Source: UBA2287 sp037442025 (GTDB taxonomy: Bacteria > Bacteroidota > Bacteroidia > Bacteroidales > Tenuifilaceae). Taken from it: a stretch of DNA of 64,000 nucleotides. The stretch is taken from contig JBBIRB010000010.1 in NCBI GenBank assembly GCA_037442025.1, positions 1 to 64,000 on the forward strand. Reading direction: 5' to 3'. Position numbers and translations under genes: made by a program. How positions within the stretch are numbered: position 1 is the first letter of the stretch; each line of letters starts with the position of its first letter. This document shows, piece by piece, positions 36,483-44,647 of this stretch. The notes under the pieces are model-generated. The model searched no databases. It had not been told where the DNA came from and worked only from the letters and a program-made list of their open reading frames with translations.

Positions 36483-37942
36483 GGTTTTAGGGTTTTGAAT
36501 ATTTCTGCAACTTCTTCCTTATCGTCGAAATGGTGCTTAACGCCCTTTATTTCCTGGTAGGTTTCGTGGCCCTTGCCAGCAATAAGTACAATATCGCCGG
36601 GGGCTGCCAGTAGGCAGGCGGTGCGAATGGCCTCGCGCCTGTCGGTTATAGAAAGCACCTTGCCCACCATGCCGGGTTCAATGCCCTGTTTCATATCGGC
36701 AATTATGGCATCCGGCTCCTCGGAGCGCGGATTGTCTGAGGTGAGTATAACCAAACTGCTTCCTGAGGCAGCGACCTTGGCCATAGCAGGGCGTTTGGTT
36801 TTGTCGCGGTCGCCCCCAGCGCCCAGAACGGTAATGAGTTTTTCGTTTTCCTTCAGCAGTTCGTTTATGGTGCCAATAACATTCTCAACGGCATCGGGTG
36901 TATGAGCATAGTCAACAATAGCAATTACACCGTTGGGTGCTCGTAGGTGTTCGAAACGACCTATTACTGGCTCCATAGCACTCAGGTTGGTAAGCACCTC
37001 TTGTTTGTCGAAATTCATCAATAGCGCAGCAGCATAAACTGCTGTAAGGTTGTAGGCATTAAATTGACCAATGAGGCGGCACCACATTTCGGTGCCATCA
37101 ATATTCAGCTGCATACCGTAGAGTTGATGGTCGACAATGCGGCACTTGAAATTGGCCATGGAACGAAGCGAGTAGGTGTGAACTTTCGCCTTGGTATTCT
37201 GCACCATTACCCGCCCATTGCGGTCGTCGATATTGGTAAGGGCAAAGGCGCTTGAGGGAAGCAGGTCGAAAAACCGCTTTTTGGCCTTCAGGTACTCATC
37301 GAAGGTTTTGTGGTAGTCGAGATGGTCGTGGGTTATGTTGGAGAAAATTCCACCAAAAAAATGCAGACCGGCAATGCGGTTCTGTGCTATGGCATGCGAA
37401 CTAACCTCCATAAAACAATGGGAGCATCCGCCGCTCACCATTTCGGCCAGCAGCTTATTCAAACTAATTGGGTCGGGTGTGGTATGGGTGCTGGGTACTT
37501 CGGTTTTGTGGATGTAGTTGGTAACAGTTGAGAGCAACCCAGATTTAAAGCCCAACGATTGGGCCAAACGGTACAGCAAAGTTGCCGTAGTGGTTTTACC
37601 ATTAGTTCCGGTAATACCCACAAGCGTCAAACTCTTCGATGGGTTTCCGTAAAACTCAGAGGCCATAACACCTGCTAGATACGAGCAATCGGCCACCCTT
37701 ACGTACGTAACATTGGGATCGGATTGCATTGGAAGTGTTTCGCAAACAATGGCCGAGGCACCCTTCTCAATGGCGCTGGCAATATAGTTGTGCCCGTCGG
37801 ATTGGGTTCCCTTTATAGCTATGAAAGCCGAGTGGGGGGCAACTGCTCTCGAGTCGATGCAAAGTTGGTCAATGCTAACGCACAGGTTACCCTTAACCTC
37901 CAGAACCTCGCTTTGAGGTATTATGCTTTCAAGTTTCACCAT
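36479..37942 (-). CDS. murE: UDP-MurNAc-tripeptide synthetase MurE, DAP-type
   Basis: MurE adds the third residue to the peptidoglycan stem. The 487-residue protein has the ATP loop ITGTNGKTTTATLLYRLA, the carbamylated-lysine region (HDHLDYHKTF) and the C-terminal domain with TSDNPRSEEPDAI; the DNPR motif marks meso-diaminopimelate as substrate rather than lysine. It lies between ftsI (2-base gap) and mraY (4-base overlap). No murF is present in this cluster, so it must be elsewhere. Confidence 0.96.
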   Translation of the reverse strand: MVKLESIIPQSEVLEVKGNLCVSIDQLCIDSRAVAPHSAFIAIKGTQSDGHNYIASAIEKGASAIVCETLPMQSDPNVTYVRVADCSYLAGVMASEFYGNPSKSLTLVGITGTNGKTTTATLLYRLAQSLGFKSGLLSTVTNYIHKTEVPSTHTTPDPISLNKLLAEMVSGGCSHCFMEVSSHAIAQNRIAGLHFFGGIFSNITHDHLDYHKTFDEYLKAKKRFFDLLPSSAFALTNIDDRNGRVMVQNTKAKVHTYSLRSMANFKCRIVDHQLYGMQLNIDGTEMWCRLIGQFNAYNLTAVYAAALLMNFDKQEVLTNLSAMEPVIGRFEHLRAPNGVIAIVDYAHTPDAVENVIGTINELLKENEKLITVLGAGGDRDKTKRPAMAKVAASGSSLVILTSDNPRSEEPDAIIADMKQGIEPGMVGKVLSITDRREAIRTACLLAAPGDIVLIAGKGHETYQEIKGVKHHFDDKEEVAEIFKTLKP

Positions 37943-37943
37943 T

Positions 37944-40058
37944 CTAGTTGCTCATTTCAATATGAATTCTTTCGCCCTTTTCAACCCTGCTGCCGGGCGT
38001 AATGCTTTGGCTGCGAACAAAACCCCTGCCTGTTACCCTAACCCGAAGTCCCGAGTTTTCTAAAAGGAAAAGGGCGTCCTTGAGGCTCATCCCAGTAACA
38101 TCGGGAACCAAATTGGGAATAATCGATTTTTTGCGCATTTCAACCTTCTCGTCGGTGCGAACTGTAGCCACCCAAGGGAAATCCTTACTTTTGTCGGCGA
38201 GGGGTACACCCAATTCGCGGAGCGCATACCCAAGTTCGGGCTTAAAACCACTTTTCGATTCGGGCAGTTCGGGCATTTCGCCCCTTTCAATTTCTGGAAA
38301 CCACTCCTTGCTAGTAGCGTAAACCTTGTCGGAAATTTCCTTGAAAATGGGACCTGCAACCAGATTGCCGTAGTAAACGCTGTTCGATGGCGAGTTAACT
38401 ACCACAATGCACGAGTACTTGGGGTCTTCGGCAGGGAAGTAGCCTGCAAACGAAGCCTGATAACTTATCCCTCTTTCGCCCCTGTAGCCTCGTGTGCCCC
38501 TTGCTATTTGGGCCGTTCCGGTTTTGCCCGCAATTTTATAGTTGGGGTTTTTCAGGTTCTTTGCAGTTCCGTTCTCCACAACCCCCTCGAGTATTTCGCG
38601 AACCTTGCGTAGGGTGCTGCGTGAGCAAATGGAGTGCGAAATTACTTGGGTTGGGAACTCCCTGTCCACGGCTCCGTGGGTACGTATGGCCTTTACAAAT
38701 CGGGGTTTCACCATGCGCCCATTGTTGGCAATGGCATTGTATAGTGTGAGAATTTGAATGGGTGCCAACTTTATTTCGTAGCCAATGCTCATCATGGGCA
38801 TGGAAATACCCGACCAGAGTTTATCGCCCGGGTACTTAATGTATGGGGCCGATTCACCTTTTATTTCGAGGTTCAGCGGTTTGTTCAGGTTCAGGTCGTA
38901 TATGCGATCGATGAACTGCCTCTCTTTCCCTTTGTAATATTTTGTTACCAGTTCAGTTACGCCAACATTCGACGAGTACTCAAATACCTCCTTCACGCTA
39001 ATTCGGCCGTAGCCACCCTCCTTGGTATCTGTAACTGTTTTGTCGTAGTATTTCACCTTGCCGTTACGGGTATTCACTGTATCGGTTAGCGAAATGTGCC
39101 CATCCTCGAGCAGTGCTATAAGTGCTGCTATTTTAAATGTCGAGCCCGGTTCGTTGGCTTCGCCAATGGCGTAGTTGAACATTTCGGTGTAGCTTCCGTC
39201 GCCATTCTTTTTCAGGTTGGCAATGGCTTTTATGTCGCCCGTTTTTACCTCCATCAGAATTACTGTGCCGTGTTCGGCATCGTGGCGGTTCAACTGTCTG
39301 CGTAGAGCCCCTTCGGCAACATCCTGCAGGGAAACATCGAGCGTGGTAATAATATCGTGGCCATCTTCGGGAGCCACCTGCATGGAACTACCCACTTCAA
39401 CCCACATGTTGCCCGGCACCCTTTGCTTAATGCTAACGCCAGCCTTGCCCCGCAAAATATGGTCGTATGCGCCCTCAATGCCCACGGCAACTCCATCCTC
39501 GTTAATATTACCAATGGTACGAGCGGCAAGGCTGGCGTGAGGTTTAATTCGACGGTTCACCTGAACCGGAATGAATCCACCCTTGTTTTCACCCAGCCTG
39601 AAAAGCGGGAATTTTTTAACTTCCTGCAGTTCAATATAGTTTATTTGGCGGCTGCCAATGGGGTAGTATCTTTTGTTGCGGGCGTGCTTACGGGCATTTA
39701 CCAGCTCCGATTTGTACGAGTAGTGCGATTTATCCCTGAAAAACTGCGAAAGGCATAGGGCCAGCGAATCGACTTTGTTGTTAAACAGGGCATCGCTAAG
39801 GCCAGCGGCTTTCAGGTCCATTCGAATTTCGAAATAAGGAACCGAAGTGGCCAGAATGCGCCCGTCGGTGGAACAAATGTCGCCGCGGTTGGGTTCAATG
39901 GTAATGTCGCGGTATGTAACCGAGCGGGCCATGCTGCGTAGCTTTGCTCCCTCAATAAATTGAAGGTAAATGATTTGGCCAAAAATAGCAATGGCCAGTA
40001 GAAGGAAGAAAGCGTAAACCAACCCAACTCGAAACAGTATTTCCTTTTTTACCGACAT
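37944..40058 (-). CDS. ftsI: penicillin-binding protein FtsI/PBP3 with PASTA domain
   Basis: FtsI is the septal transpeptidase that cross-links peptidoglycan. The protein (704 residues from ATG 40058) has an N-terminal transmembrane helix (about 8-30), a PBP dimerisation domain and a transpeptidase domain with all three motifs: GSTFK (catalytic Ser), SSN (EYSSNVGV) and KTGTAQ. A C-terminal PASTA domain (about residues 640-704; VPDVTGMSLKDALFLLENSG) may bind cell-wall fragments. A longer start at 40100 lies inside the restored ftsL frame. It is 7 bases after the restored ftsL end. Confidence 0.95.
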   Translation of the reverse strand: MSVKKEILFRVGLVYAFFLLLAIAIFGQIIYLQFIEGAKLRSMARSVTYRDITIEPNRGDICSTDGRILATSVPYFEIRMDLKAAGLSDALFNNKVDSLALCLSQFFRDKSHYSYKSELVNARKHARNKRYYPIGSRQINYIELQEVKKFPLFRLGENKGGFIPVQVNRRIKPHASLAARTIGNINEDGVAVGIEGAYDHILRGKAGVSIKQRVPGNMWVEVGSSMQVAPEDGHDIITTLDVSLQDVAEGALRRQLNRHDAEHGTVILMEVKTGDIKAIANLKKNGDGSYTEMFNYAIGEANEPGSTFKIAALIALLEDGHISLTDTVNTRNGKVKYYDKTVTDTKEGGYGRISVKEVFEYSSNVGVTELVTKYYKGKERQFIDRIYDLNLNKPLNLEIKGESAPYIKYPGDKLWSGISMPMMSIGYEIKLAPIQILTLYNAIANNGRMVKPRFVKAIRTHGAVDREFPTQVISHSICSRSTLRKVREILEGVVENGTAKNLKNPNYKIAGKTGTAQIARGTRGYRGERGISYQASFAGYFPAEDPKYSCIVVVNSPSNSVYYGNLVAGPIFKEISDKVYATSKEWFPEIERGEMPELPESKSGFKPELGYALRELGVPLADKSKDFPWVATVRTDEKVEMRKKSIIPNLVPDVTGMSLKDALFLLENSGLRVRVTGRGFVRSQSITPGSRVEKGERIHIEMSN

Positions 40059-40065
40059 GTTTGCA

Positions 40066-40454
40066 CTACAGCCTTGCTTTAATTTTTTTGGGTGGCACAA
40101 CCGATTCCTTCAGGCCCAGGCCTTTTTCTTCAACCATGCATGCCACCTGAGTTTGCTTGCTAATATTCATGAGTTCAGCGGCCGTTGTTATCGATTCGGC
40201 CCTTAGATTCTTCACTTCAATCTAATTTCTTGGCTTTGCCTAACCAACTTCTCGTATCGGTAGCGGTTGGCAATGTATATAATGGCCAGCAGTGCCAGAA
40301 AAAAGAAGTAGGGCACCTGCGAGGTAACGCTGTCGCGGCTCAGAATATTTCCGCTGAGTAGTTCGCCCAGGCTGCTCCCCTTTTTTTTGTCGGGTTTTGC
40401 TGCCTTGCCGTCTTTCTCGTCAATGAATTCGACCCGTTGGTTTTCAGTGCTCAT
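40066..40454 (-). pseudogene. FtsL-like divisome protein, split by a one-base frameshift
   Basis: The intact frame at 40454-40212 encodes 80 residues with a charged N-terminus and one transmembrane helix at about 48-63, ending at ...VRQSQEIRLK. After its TGA the next frame reads VKNLRAESITTAAELM and on to KEGLGLKES-like sequence ending at TAG 40066-40068, the normal C-terminus of the Bacteroidota FtsL-like family. Adding one base in the stretch near 40215-40224 (an AGATTG that would be AGAATTG) joins both parts, giving about 129 residues. FtsL-like proteins are essential for division, so a sequence error is likelier than loss. It overlaps rsmH by 4 bases and lies 7 bases before ftsI. Confidence 0.82.
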
Positions 40455-41350
40455 AGTTTTTCGGCAATTCGTAATTTAGCGCTCCGTGCGCGCGTGTTTG
40501 CTTGATTCTCCTCGTCGGAGGGAACAATTACCTTGCGCGATATCAGCTTAAAGGGCGAGGAGGTATTCCCGTAGAAATCGGTCTCCACCTTTCCTTCAAA
40601 GTTTCCAGTTTTCATAAAGTTTTTCACCAGCCTGTCCTCCAGCGAATGATAGGCAATAACCACTAGCCTTCCTTGGGGTGCCAGCAGGGTTTGTGCTTGG
40701 CTCAGCATTTGCTCAAGGGCCCGCATTTCGCCATTCACCTCAATGCGAAGCGCCTGAAATGCTTGCGCCATCATTTTGTTCTGAACCTTTTGCGGGAAGA
40801 ACTTCTGAAGCAAACCGAACAGTTCCTCCACCGTTTCAATGGGTTTAATTTGGCGAGCCTTCACCATTTCGTGGGCCAGCTTGCCGGCATTGGAAAGCTC
40901 GCCGTAGAGCCTTAGCAGTTCGGCCAGCTTTTCGGTGGGGTAGGTGTTTACCACGGTGGCGGCGCTAACGGGGCTGGCCTGGTTCATGCGCATATCTAGC
41001 GGACCCTTATGCCTAAACGAAAAGCCCCTGTTGGGGCTATCGAAGTGGTGCGAAGAAACGCCCAAATCGGCCAGAATGCCATCGACCCTTTGAACCCCTT
41101 GGTATCGAAGGAAGTTGCCAACGAAACGGAAATTTCCCCGCACAAAGATGAACCGCTTGTCGGCAGGTGCGTTAGCGGCAGCATCCTCGTCCTGGTCGAA
41201 CCCAAAAAGGCGGCCCTTGGCCGAGAGTTTTTCGAGAATGGCCCGTGAGTGGCCACCCCCACCGAAGGTAAGGTCGACATAGGTTCCGTTGGGCTTAATG
41301 TTAAGCCCCTCGATGCTCTCGTTTAGCAGCACGGGTACGTGGTACGCCAT
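40451..41350 (-). CDS. rsmH: 16S rRNA (cytosine-N4)-methyltransferase RsmH
   Basis: RsmH (MraW) methylates C1402 of 16S rRNA with S-adenosylmethionine. The 299-residue protein has the SAM loop YVDLTFGGGGHSRAIL, LFGFDQDEDAA, GILADLGVSSHHFDSPNRG with the family's Dxxx..S motif, and VIAYHSLEDRLVKNFM near the end. It is the second gene of the dcw operon, 3 bases after mraZ, and overlaps ftsL by 4 bases. Confidence 0.97.
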   Translation of the reverse strand: MAYHVPVLLNESIEGLNIKPNGTYVDLTFGGGGHSRAILEKLSAKGRLFGFDQDEDAAANAPADKRFIFVRGNFRFVGNFLRYQGVQRVDGILADLGVSSHHFDSPNRGFSFRHKGPLDMRMNQASPVSAATVVNTYPTEKLAELLRLYGELSNAGKLAHEMVKARQIKPIETVEELFGLLQKFFPQKVQNKMMAQAFQALRIEVNGEMRALEQMLSQAQTLLAPQGRLVVIAYHSLEDRLVKNFMKTGNFEGKVETDFYGNTSSPFKLISRKVIVPSDEENQANTRARSAKLRIAEKL

Positions 41351-41353
41351 ATC

Positions 41354-41818
41354 CTACTCCTCCCTAAGTTGCGACGAACCAAGAATTTTCTCGGCCAGCG
41401 ATGCGAACCGATTCTCGTCGAGGCCGTTGCTGTCGTATAGTTCTTTACTCCAAATTTCAATTTTGTTATCCTGGGCGCTCAGCACCGCATCCTTGGTAAT
41501 GCGTACCATATCGAGCAGCCGTTTGGGTATGAGCAGCCTACCGTTGGAGTCGAGGCTAATTTCGGCGGTGCCTCGGTAGAATTCCCTGAGGAATTGTGCC
41601 TGCTCCTTGCTGTATGGGTTTGTGTTACGCCTAATAAGGGCGTTTTGGCGCTCCCACTCCTCCATGGGGAAAAGCACCAAACAGCTTTCGTAAATGTCCT
41701 TTTTCACCACAAAGCGATCGGGGGAGGCAGATCGGCTCTGCTTCCGAAGGGCTGCGGGAAAGAGCAAGCGCCCCTTCTCGTCCACCCTGCATTCGTAATC
41801 GCCAATAAATGAGGTCAT
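41354..41818 (-). CDS. mraZ: transcriptional regulator MraZ
   Basis: MraZ binds upstream of its own operon and represses it. The 154-residue protein has two SpoVT/AbrB-like units: one at about residues 5-50 (GDYECRVDEKGRLLFPAALR) and one at about 80-125 (GTAEISLDSNGRLLIPKRLL). It is the first gene of the leftward dcw operon. Four TGGRA repeats with ten-base spacing lie 40-74 bases upstream and fit MraZ operators of other bacteria, so autoregulation is very likely. Confidence 0.96.
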   Translation of the reverse strand: MTSFIGDYECRVDEKGRLLFPAALRKQSRSASPDRFVVKKDIYESCLVLFPMEEWERQNALIRRNTNPYSKEQAQFLREFYRGTAEISLDSNGRLLIPKRLLDMVRITKDAVLSAQDNKIEIWSKELYDSNGLDENRFASLAEKILGSSQLREE

Positions 41819-41857
41819 TCGTTTTCAGCTATTCAAAAGGTAAAATTAAATATTTTT

Positions 41858-41892
41858 TCCCACTTCGTTCCATATTTTTCCATATTTTCCCA
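41858..41892 (-). promoter_or_regulatory. MraZ operator: four TGGRA direct repeats
   Basis: On the leftward strand the sequence carries TGGGA, TGGAA, TGGAA and TGGGA, each five bases apart (ten-base period; plus-strand positions 41888, 41878, 41868 and 41858). This matches the TGGGN-with-5-base-spacer arrangement bound by MraZ in E. coli. Four repeats, with degenerate GA forms in the middle, lie 40-74 bases before the mraZ start. Confidence 0.82.
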
Positions 41893-41895
41893 CTT

Positions 41896-41926
41896 TGTTA
41901 ATAACTTTTTTAGAATCCGTTGCAAA
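41896..41926 (-). promoter_or_regulatory. candidate dcw operon promoter
   Basis: On the leftward strand TTTG (plus 41923-41926) is followed after 19 bases by TATTAACA (plus 41896-41903), which matches only the TA of TAnnTTTG. It lies just upstream of the MraZ operator, the right place for repression. The -7 part is weak. Confidence 0.35.
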
Positions 41927-42356
41927 TGGCAGAATAGCAATAGGTTAGGTGGGCATAAAGGTAGCCCTGTCTCAATGGCCATCGCCCGAGCGGAATGGGT
42001 TGTGAAAAACAAAAGGGAGGATAGGGGGAGGAGGTGCCTTTGGATTCATCGGTTACCAAACGGCTTGCTTGTTGGTAGGAGCATGGGACTATGCTAATTG
42101 GCTAGGATTATTTCAATAGCCCTTTCAAATATTACATATCTAACTATCTATATTAAAAAGGGCTTGGGTTAGCAAAATTGGAAAACCAGTGGTGTACCTT
42201 CCACTAGTATGCCCTACTCAAAAGTTCGCGAATGGCACTCTTAACCTCCGTGGTGCTCTGTGGCTCCTTTGTGATGCTCTGCGTAATAAATGCGTTTACA
42301 CAGAGATAGTTGGAGTAATACATTGTTAAAATGAGAATATATAGCCTCTCAGTTCC
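41927..42356. other. intergenic stretch between mraZ and adenylate kinase
   Basis: About 430 bases with no convincing open frame on either strand. The part nearer 42240-42290 holds degenerate copies of CTCTGTGG-like decamers (see separate repeat). The rest shows no recognisable gene or structured RNA. It separates the leftward dcw promoter from the 3' end of the leftward adenylate kinase gene. Confidence 0.4.
42246..42286. repeat. degenerate tandem CTCTGTGG-like repeats
   Basis: Four units of about ten bases, CTCCGTGGTG, CTCTGTGGCT, CCTTTGTGATG and CTCTGCGTAA, follow one another. Similar runs are known as dispersed non-coding repeats in many bacterial genomes. Function unknown. Confidence 0.5.
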
Positions 42357-43526
42357 CTAAAGTGCCTGCCGGAGTATTTTTTCAATTTGGTGGCAAATTC
42401 TTTCGAAAACTTCATTTTCGGATCCCTCGCCCGAAACGGCATGAATAAGGTTGCGCTTTGCATAAAAGTCGCGGGCCAGAACGGTTTTCTGTTCGTACTC
42501 CTCGAGCCGCGAAACAATGGTTTCGGTGTCCTTGTCGTAGTTGCGGCTGCGGTCGGTTTTGCTCCTGTGGGCAAGCCTTTTCATGGCTTCTAAGGGGCTA
42601 ACCTGTATTTCAATGGCCGAGGTAATGGTGCTATTCATTTTTTTAAGCATGCCATCAACAATGTAGGCCTGCACAATGGTTCGGGGGAAGCCCTTAAATA
42701 TAAAGCCCCGGGAGCCCGGACTGGCCTGAATTTTTTCTTCAATAAGCTTAATGGCAATTTCGTCGGGAACAATAATCCCCTTGTCCATGTAGGGTTTGGC
42801 AATTTGTCCAACCTCTGTATTCCTTTTAATTTCTTGCCGCAACAGGTTACCGGTTGAAATGTAAACCATATTGTACTTCTCGGCAATTTTTTTGGCCTGC
42901 GTACCCTTGCCAGAGCCCGGGTAACCAAAAATTATTATGTTGGCCCAGCGGTTCTCGAGCGATTTCTGCACCGCCTTGTCGAGCCGCGACTGAACCTCAT
43001 CAATACTGCCAGTGCCATCAATGGGGAAACAAATGCCCTTGTCCTGATAGTACTTGGCAACAGGTACCGTTTTGGAGTAGTACTCGTTTAACCGAACCTG
43101 AATAACATCGTCGTTATCGTCCTTGCGGTTGCTAACCTGTGCGCGCGATTTTAGCCTGCGAACCAGCTCATCGTCGGGAACCTCGAGGCTAAGCATGCAG
43201 GTTAACGAGGTGTTCATGTTCATTAATAGCCCATCGAGAATATAGCACTGTACGGTGGTGCGGGGGAACCCGTCGAACAGGAAACCGTTGGTGTCGGTTT
43301 TCTTCTGAATTTTATTTTCGATTATCTGAACCACCAGCTCGTCGGAAACCAAACCGCCCTTTTCAATAATGTTTTTTGCTTTAATTCCTAGCGGCGAACC
43401 TTCGGCAATCTCTTCGCGAAGAATTTCGCCGGTGGATATGTAGGTAAGGTTGTATTTCTTTATCAACCAATCGCTTTGGGTACCTTTCCCTGCACCCGGA
43501 GGACCAAATAGGGCAATGTTGAGCAT
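42357..43526 (-). CDS. tandem (two-domain) adenylate kinase
   Basis: The 389-residue protein is two adenylate kinase domains in a row. Each has its own P-loop (GPPGAGKGT at 8-16 and GYPGSGKGT at 201-209), an NMP-binding segment (YISTGEILRE and YISTGNLLRQ), the FDGFPRT/FKGFPRT loop and a LID with Arg residues (NRKDDNDD; RNYDKDTE). Both look catalytically complete. Normal bacterial adenylate kinases have one domain of about 190-220 residues. It would equilibrate AMP, ADP and ATP. The start at 43526 (MLNIALFGPPGAGKGT) is preferred to 43574. It is a single leftward gene. Confidence 0.9.
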   Translation of the reverse strand: MLNIALFGPPGAGKGTQSDWLIKKYNLTYISTGEILREEIAEGSPLGIKAKNIIEKGGLVSDELVVQIIENKIQKKTDTNGFLFDGFPRTTVQCYILDGLLMNMNTSLTCMLSLEVPDDELVRRLKSRAQVSNRKDDNDDVIQVRLNEYYSKTVPVAKYYQDKGICFPIDGTGSIDEVQSRLDKAVQKSLENRWANIIIFGYPGSGKGTQAKKIAEKYNMVYISTGNLLRQEIKRNTEVGQIAKPYMDKGIIVPDEIAIKLIEEKIQASPGSRGFIFKGFPRTIVQAYIVDGMLKKMNSTITSAIEIQVSPLEAMKRLAHRSKTDRSRNYDKDTETIVSRLEEYEQKTVLARDFYAKRNLIHAVSGEGSENEVFERICHQIEKILRQAL

Positions 43527-43719
43527 GAATCGATTTATTTTTTTCACTAAAGTAATAAAAATTATATTCCACATTCATATCCACCCTAAATTTGCTGAAT
43601 TATTAAGACGAGTATTTCATATTTATTTTGCTTGAAATAACATTACTTTTAAGTCCTGTTTTTCAATCGTAAAGCAACCTGTTACCCATATGCTATGGTG
43701 TTGGTTTTGCTAAAATTCA

Positions 43720-43750
43720 TTGGGTACTCTTTCATAAGTCGATAATTTTA
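43720..43750 (+). promoter_or_regulatory. candidate promoter of the methyltransferase gene
   Basis: TTGG (43720-43723) is followed after 19 bases by TAATTTTA (43743-43750), seven of eight to TAnnTTTG. It lies about 45 bases before the start codon at 43796. Confidence 0.35.
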
Positions 43751-43795
43751 TGGTAATTAGCTTCTGATTTGAAATTATAAGTTTAATTATTTTGT

Positions 43796-44563
43796 ATGAA
43801 AAAGAAGCAGTGGTACGAACAGATGTTCGAAAATAGCGCCCAGCAGTATGAAAAAGAAATGTTTACGCAGGGTACTCAGGGCGAGTGCAATTTTATTGAG
43901 CAGGAACTGGGTTTTAATAAGTCGCTTCGCATTCTCGATGTGGGCTGTGGTACAGGACGCCACGCCATTGAGTTGACCAAGCGAGGCTACAACGTTACTG
44001 GGGCCGATTTGTCCGAAGCCCAATTGGCGCTTGCGCGCCAAAGGGCAGCAGCGCAAAATGTTTTGGTGCCTTTTGTACAGGCCGATGCCCGCAGCTTGCC
44101 CTTTAGCAACGAGTTCGACGTGGCCATTATGATTTGCGAAGGGGGCTTTCCGCTCATGGAAACCGACGAAATGAATTTTCAAATTCTCAGAAGCGTTGCA
44201 GGCTCGTTGCGACCGCAAGGGAAATTAATATTTACCACCCTCAACGGGCTTTTCCCCATTTTCAACTCTATAAACGAGTTCCACTCGCAAACCCATCAGG
44301 AGGGAAATGCTGCATACCATAGCACATCGTTCGACCTAATGACCTTTCGCGACCATAACATAACCACTTTTACCGACGATAATGGAATTGAGAGCCAAGT
44401 GGAATGCAACGAGCGATATTACATCCCTTCAGAAATTACTTGGTTACTCAAGAGTTTGGGCTTCCAAACCATCGATATTTATGGGGCTACACTGGGCGCT
44501 TTTAGCCGTAACGACAAATTAACGACAAGCGATTTTGAAATGCTGGTAATTGCTCATCTCTAA
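43796..44563 (+). CDS. class I SAM-dependent methyltransferase
   Basis: The 255-residue protein has the SAM-binding motif LRILDVGCGTGRHAIELTK (about residues 43-62), the acidic second motif (VTGADLSEAQLALARQ) and a later motif with DARSLPFSNEFDVAIMIC, all typical of the class I methyltransferase fold. The substrate cannot be told from sequence. It is transcribed away from the adenylate kinase, and the M3 peptidase follows after 84 bases in the same direction. Confidence 0.85.
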   Translation: MKKKQWYEQMFENSAQQYEKEMFTQGTQGECNFIEQELGFNKSLRILDVGCGTGRHAIELTKRGYNVTGADLSEAQLALARQRAAAQNVLVPFVQADARSLPFSNEFDVAIMICEGGFPLMETDEMNFQILRSVAGSLRPQGKLIFTTLNGLFPIFNSINEFHSQTHQEGNAAYHSTSFDLMTFRDHNITTFTDDNGIESQVECNERYYIPSEITWLLKSLGFQTIDIYGATLGAFSRNDKLTTSDFEMLVIAHL

Positions 44564-44647
44564 ATTCATTCATTTTTGTTAAGCCAAACTAAACCTTTAA
44601 CGCTCGTTTCAATCAAAAAATGCAAACTAACATAATCTGTTTTGTGT

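Noticed and set aside
42246..42286. Possible CRISPR-like repeat array
   Set aside because: The units are short, degenerate and adjacent without unique spacers.
43787..44218. 143-codon minus-strand frame
   Set aside because: It is antisense to the methyltransferase gene, whose SAM motifs are on the plus strand.
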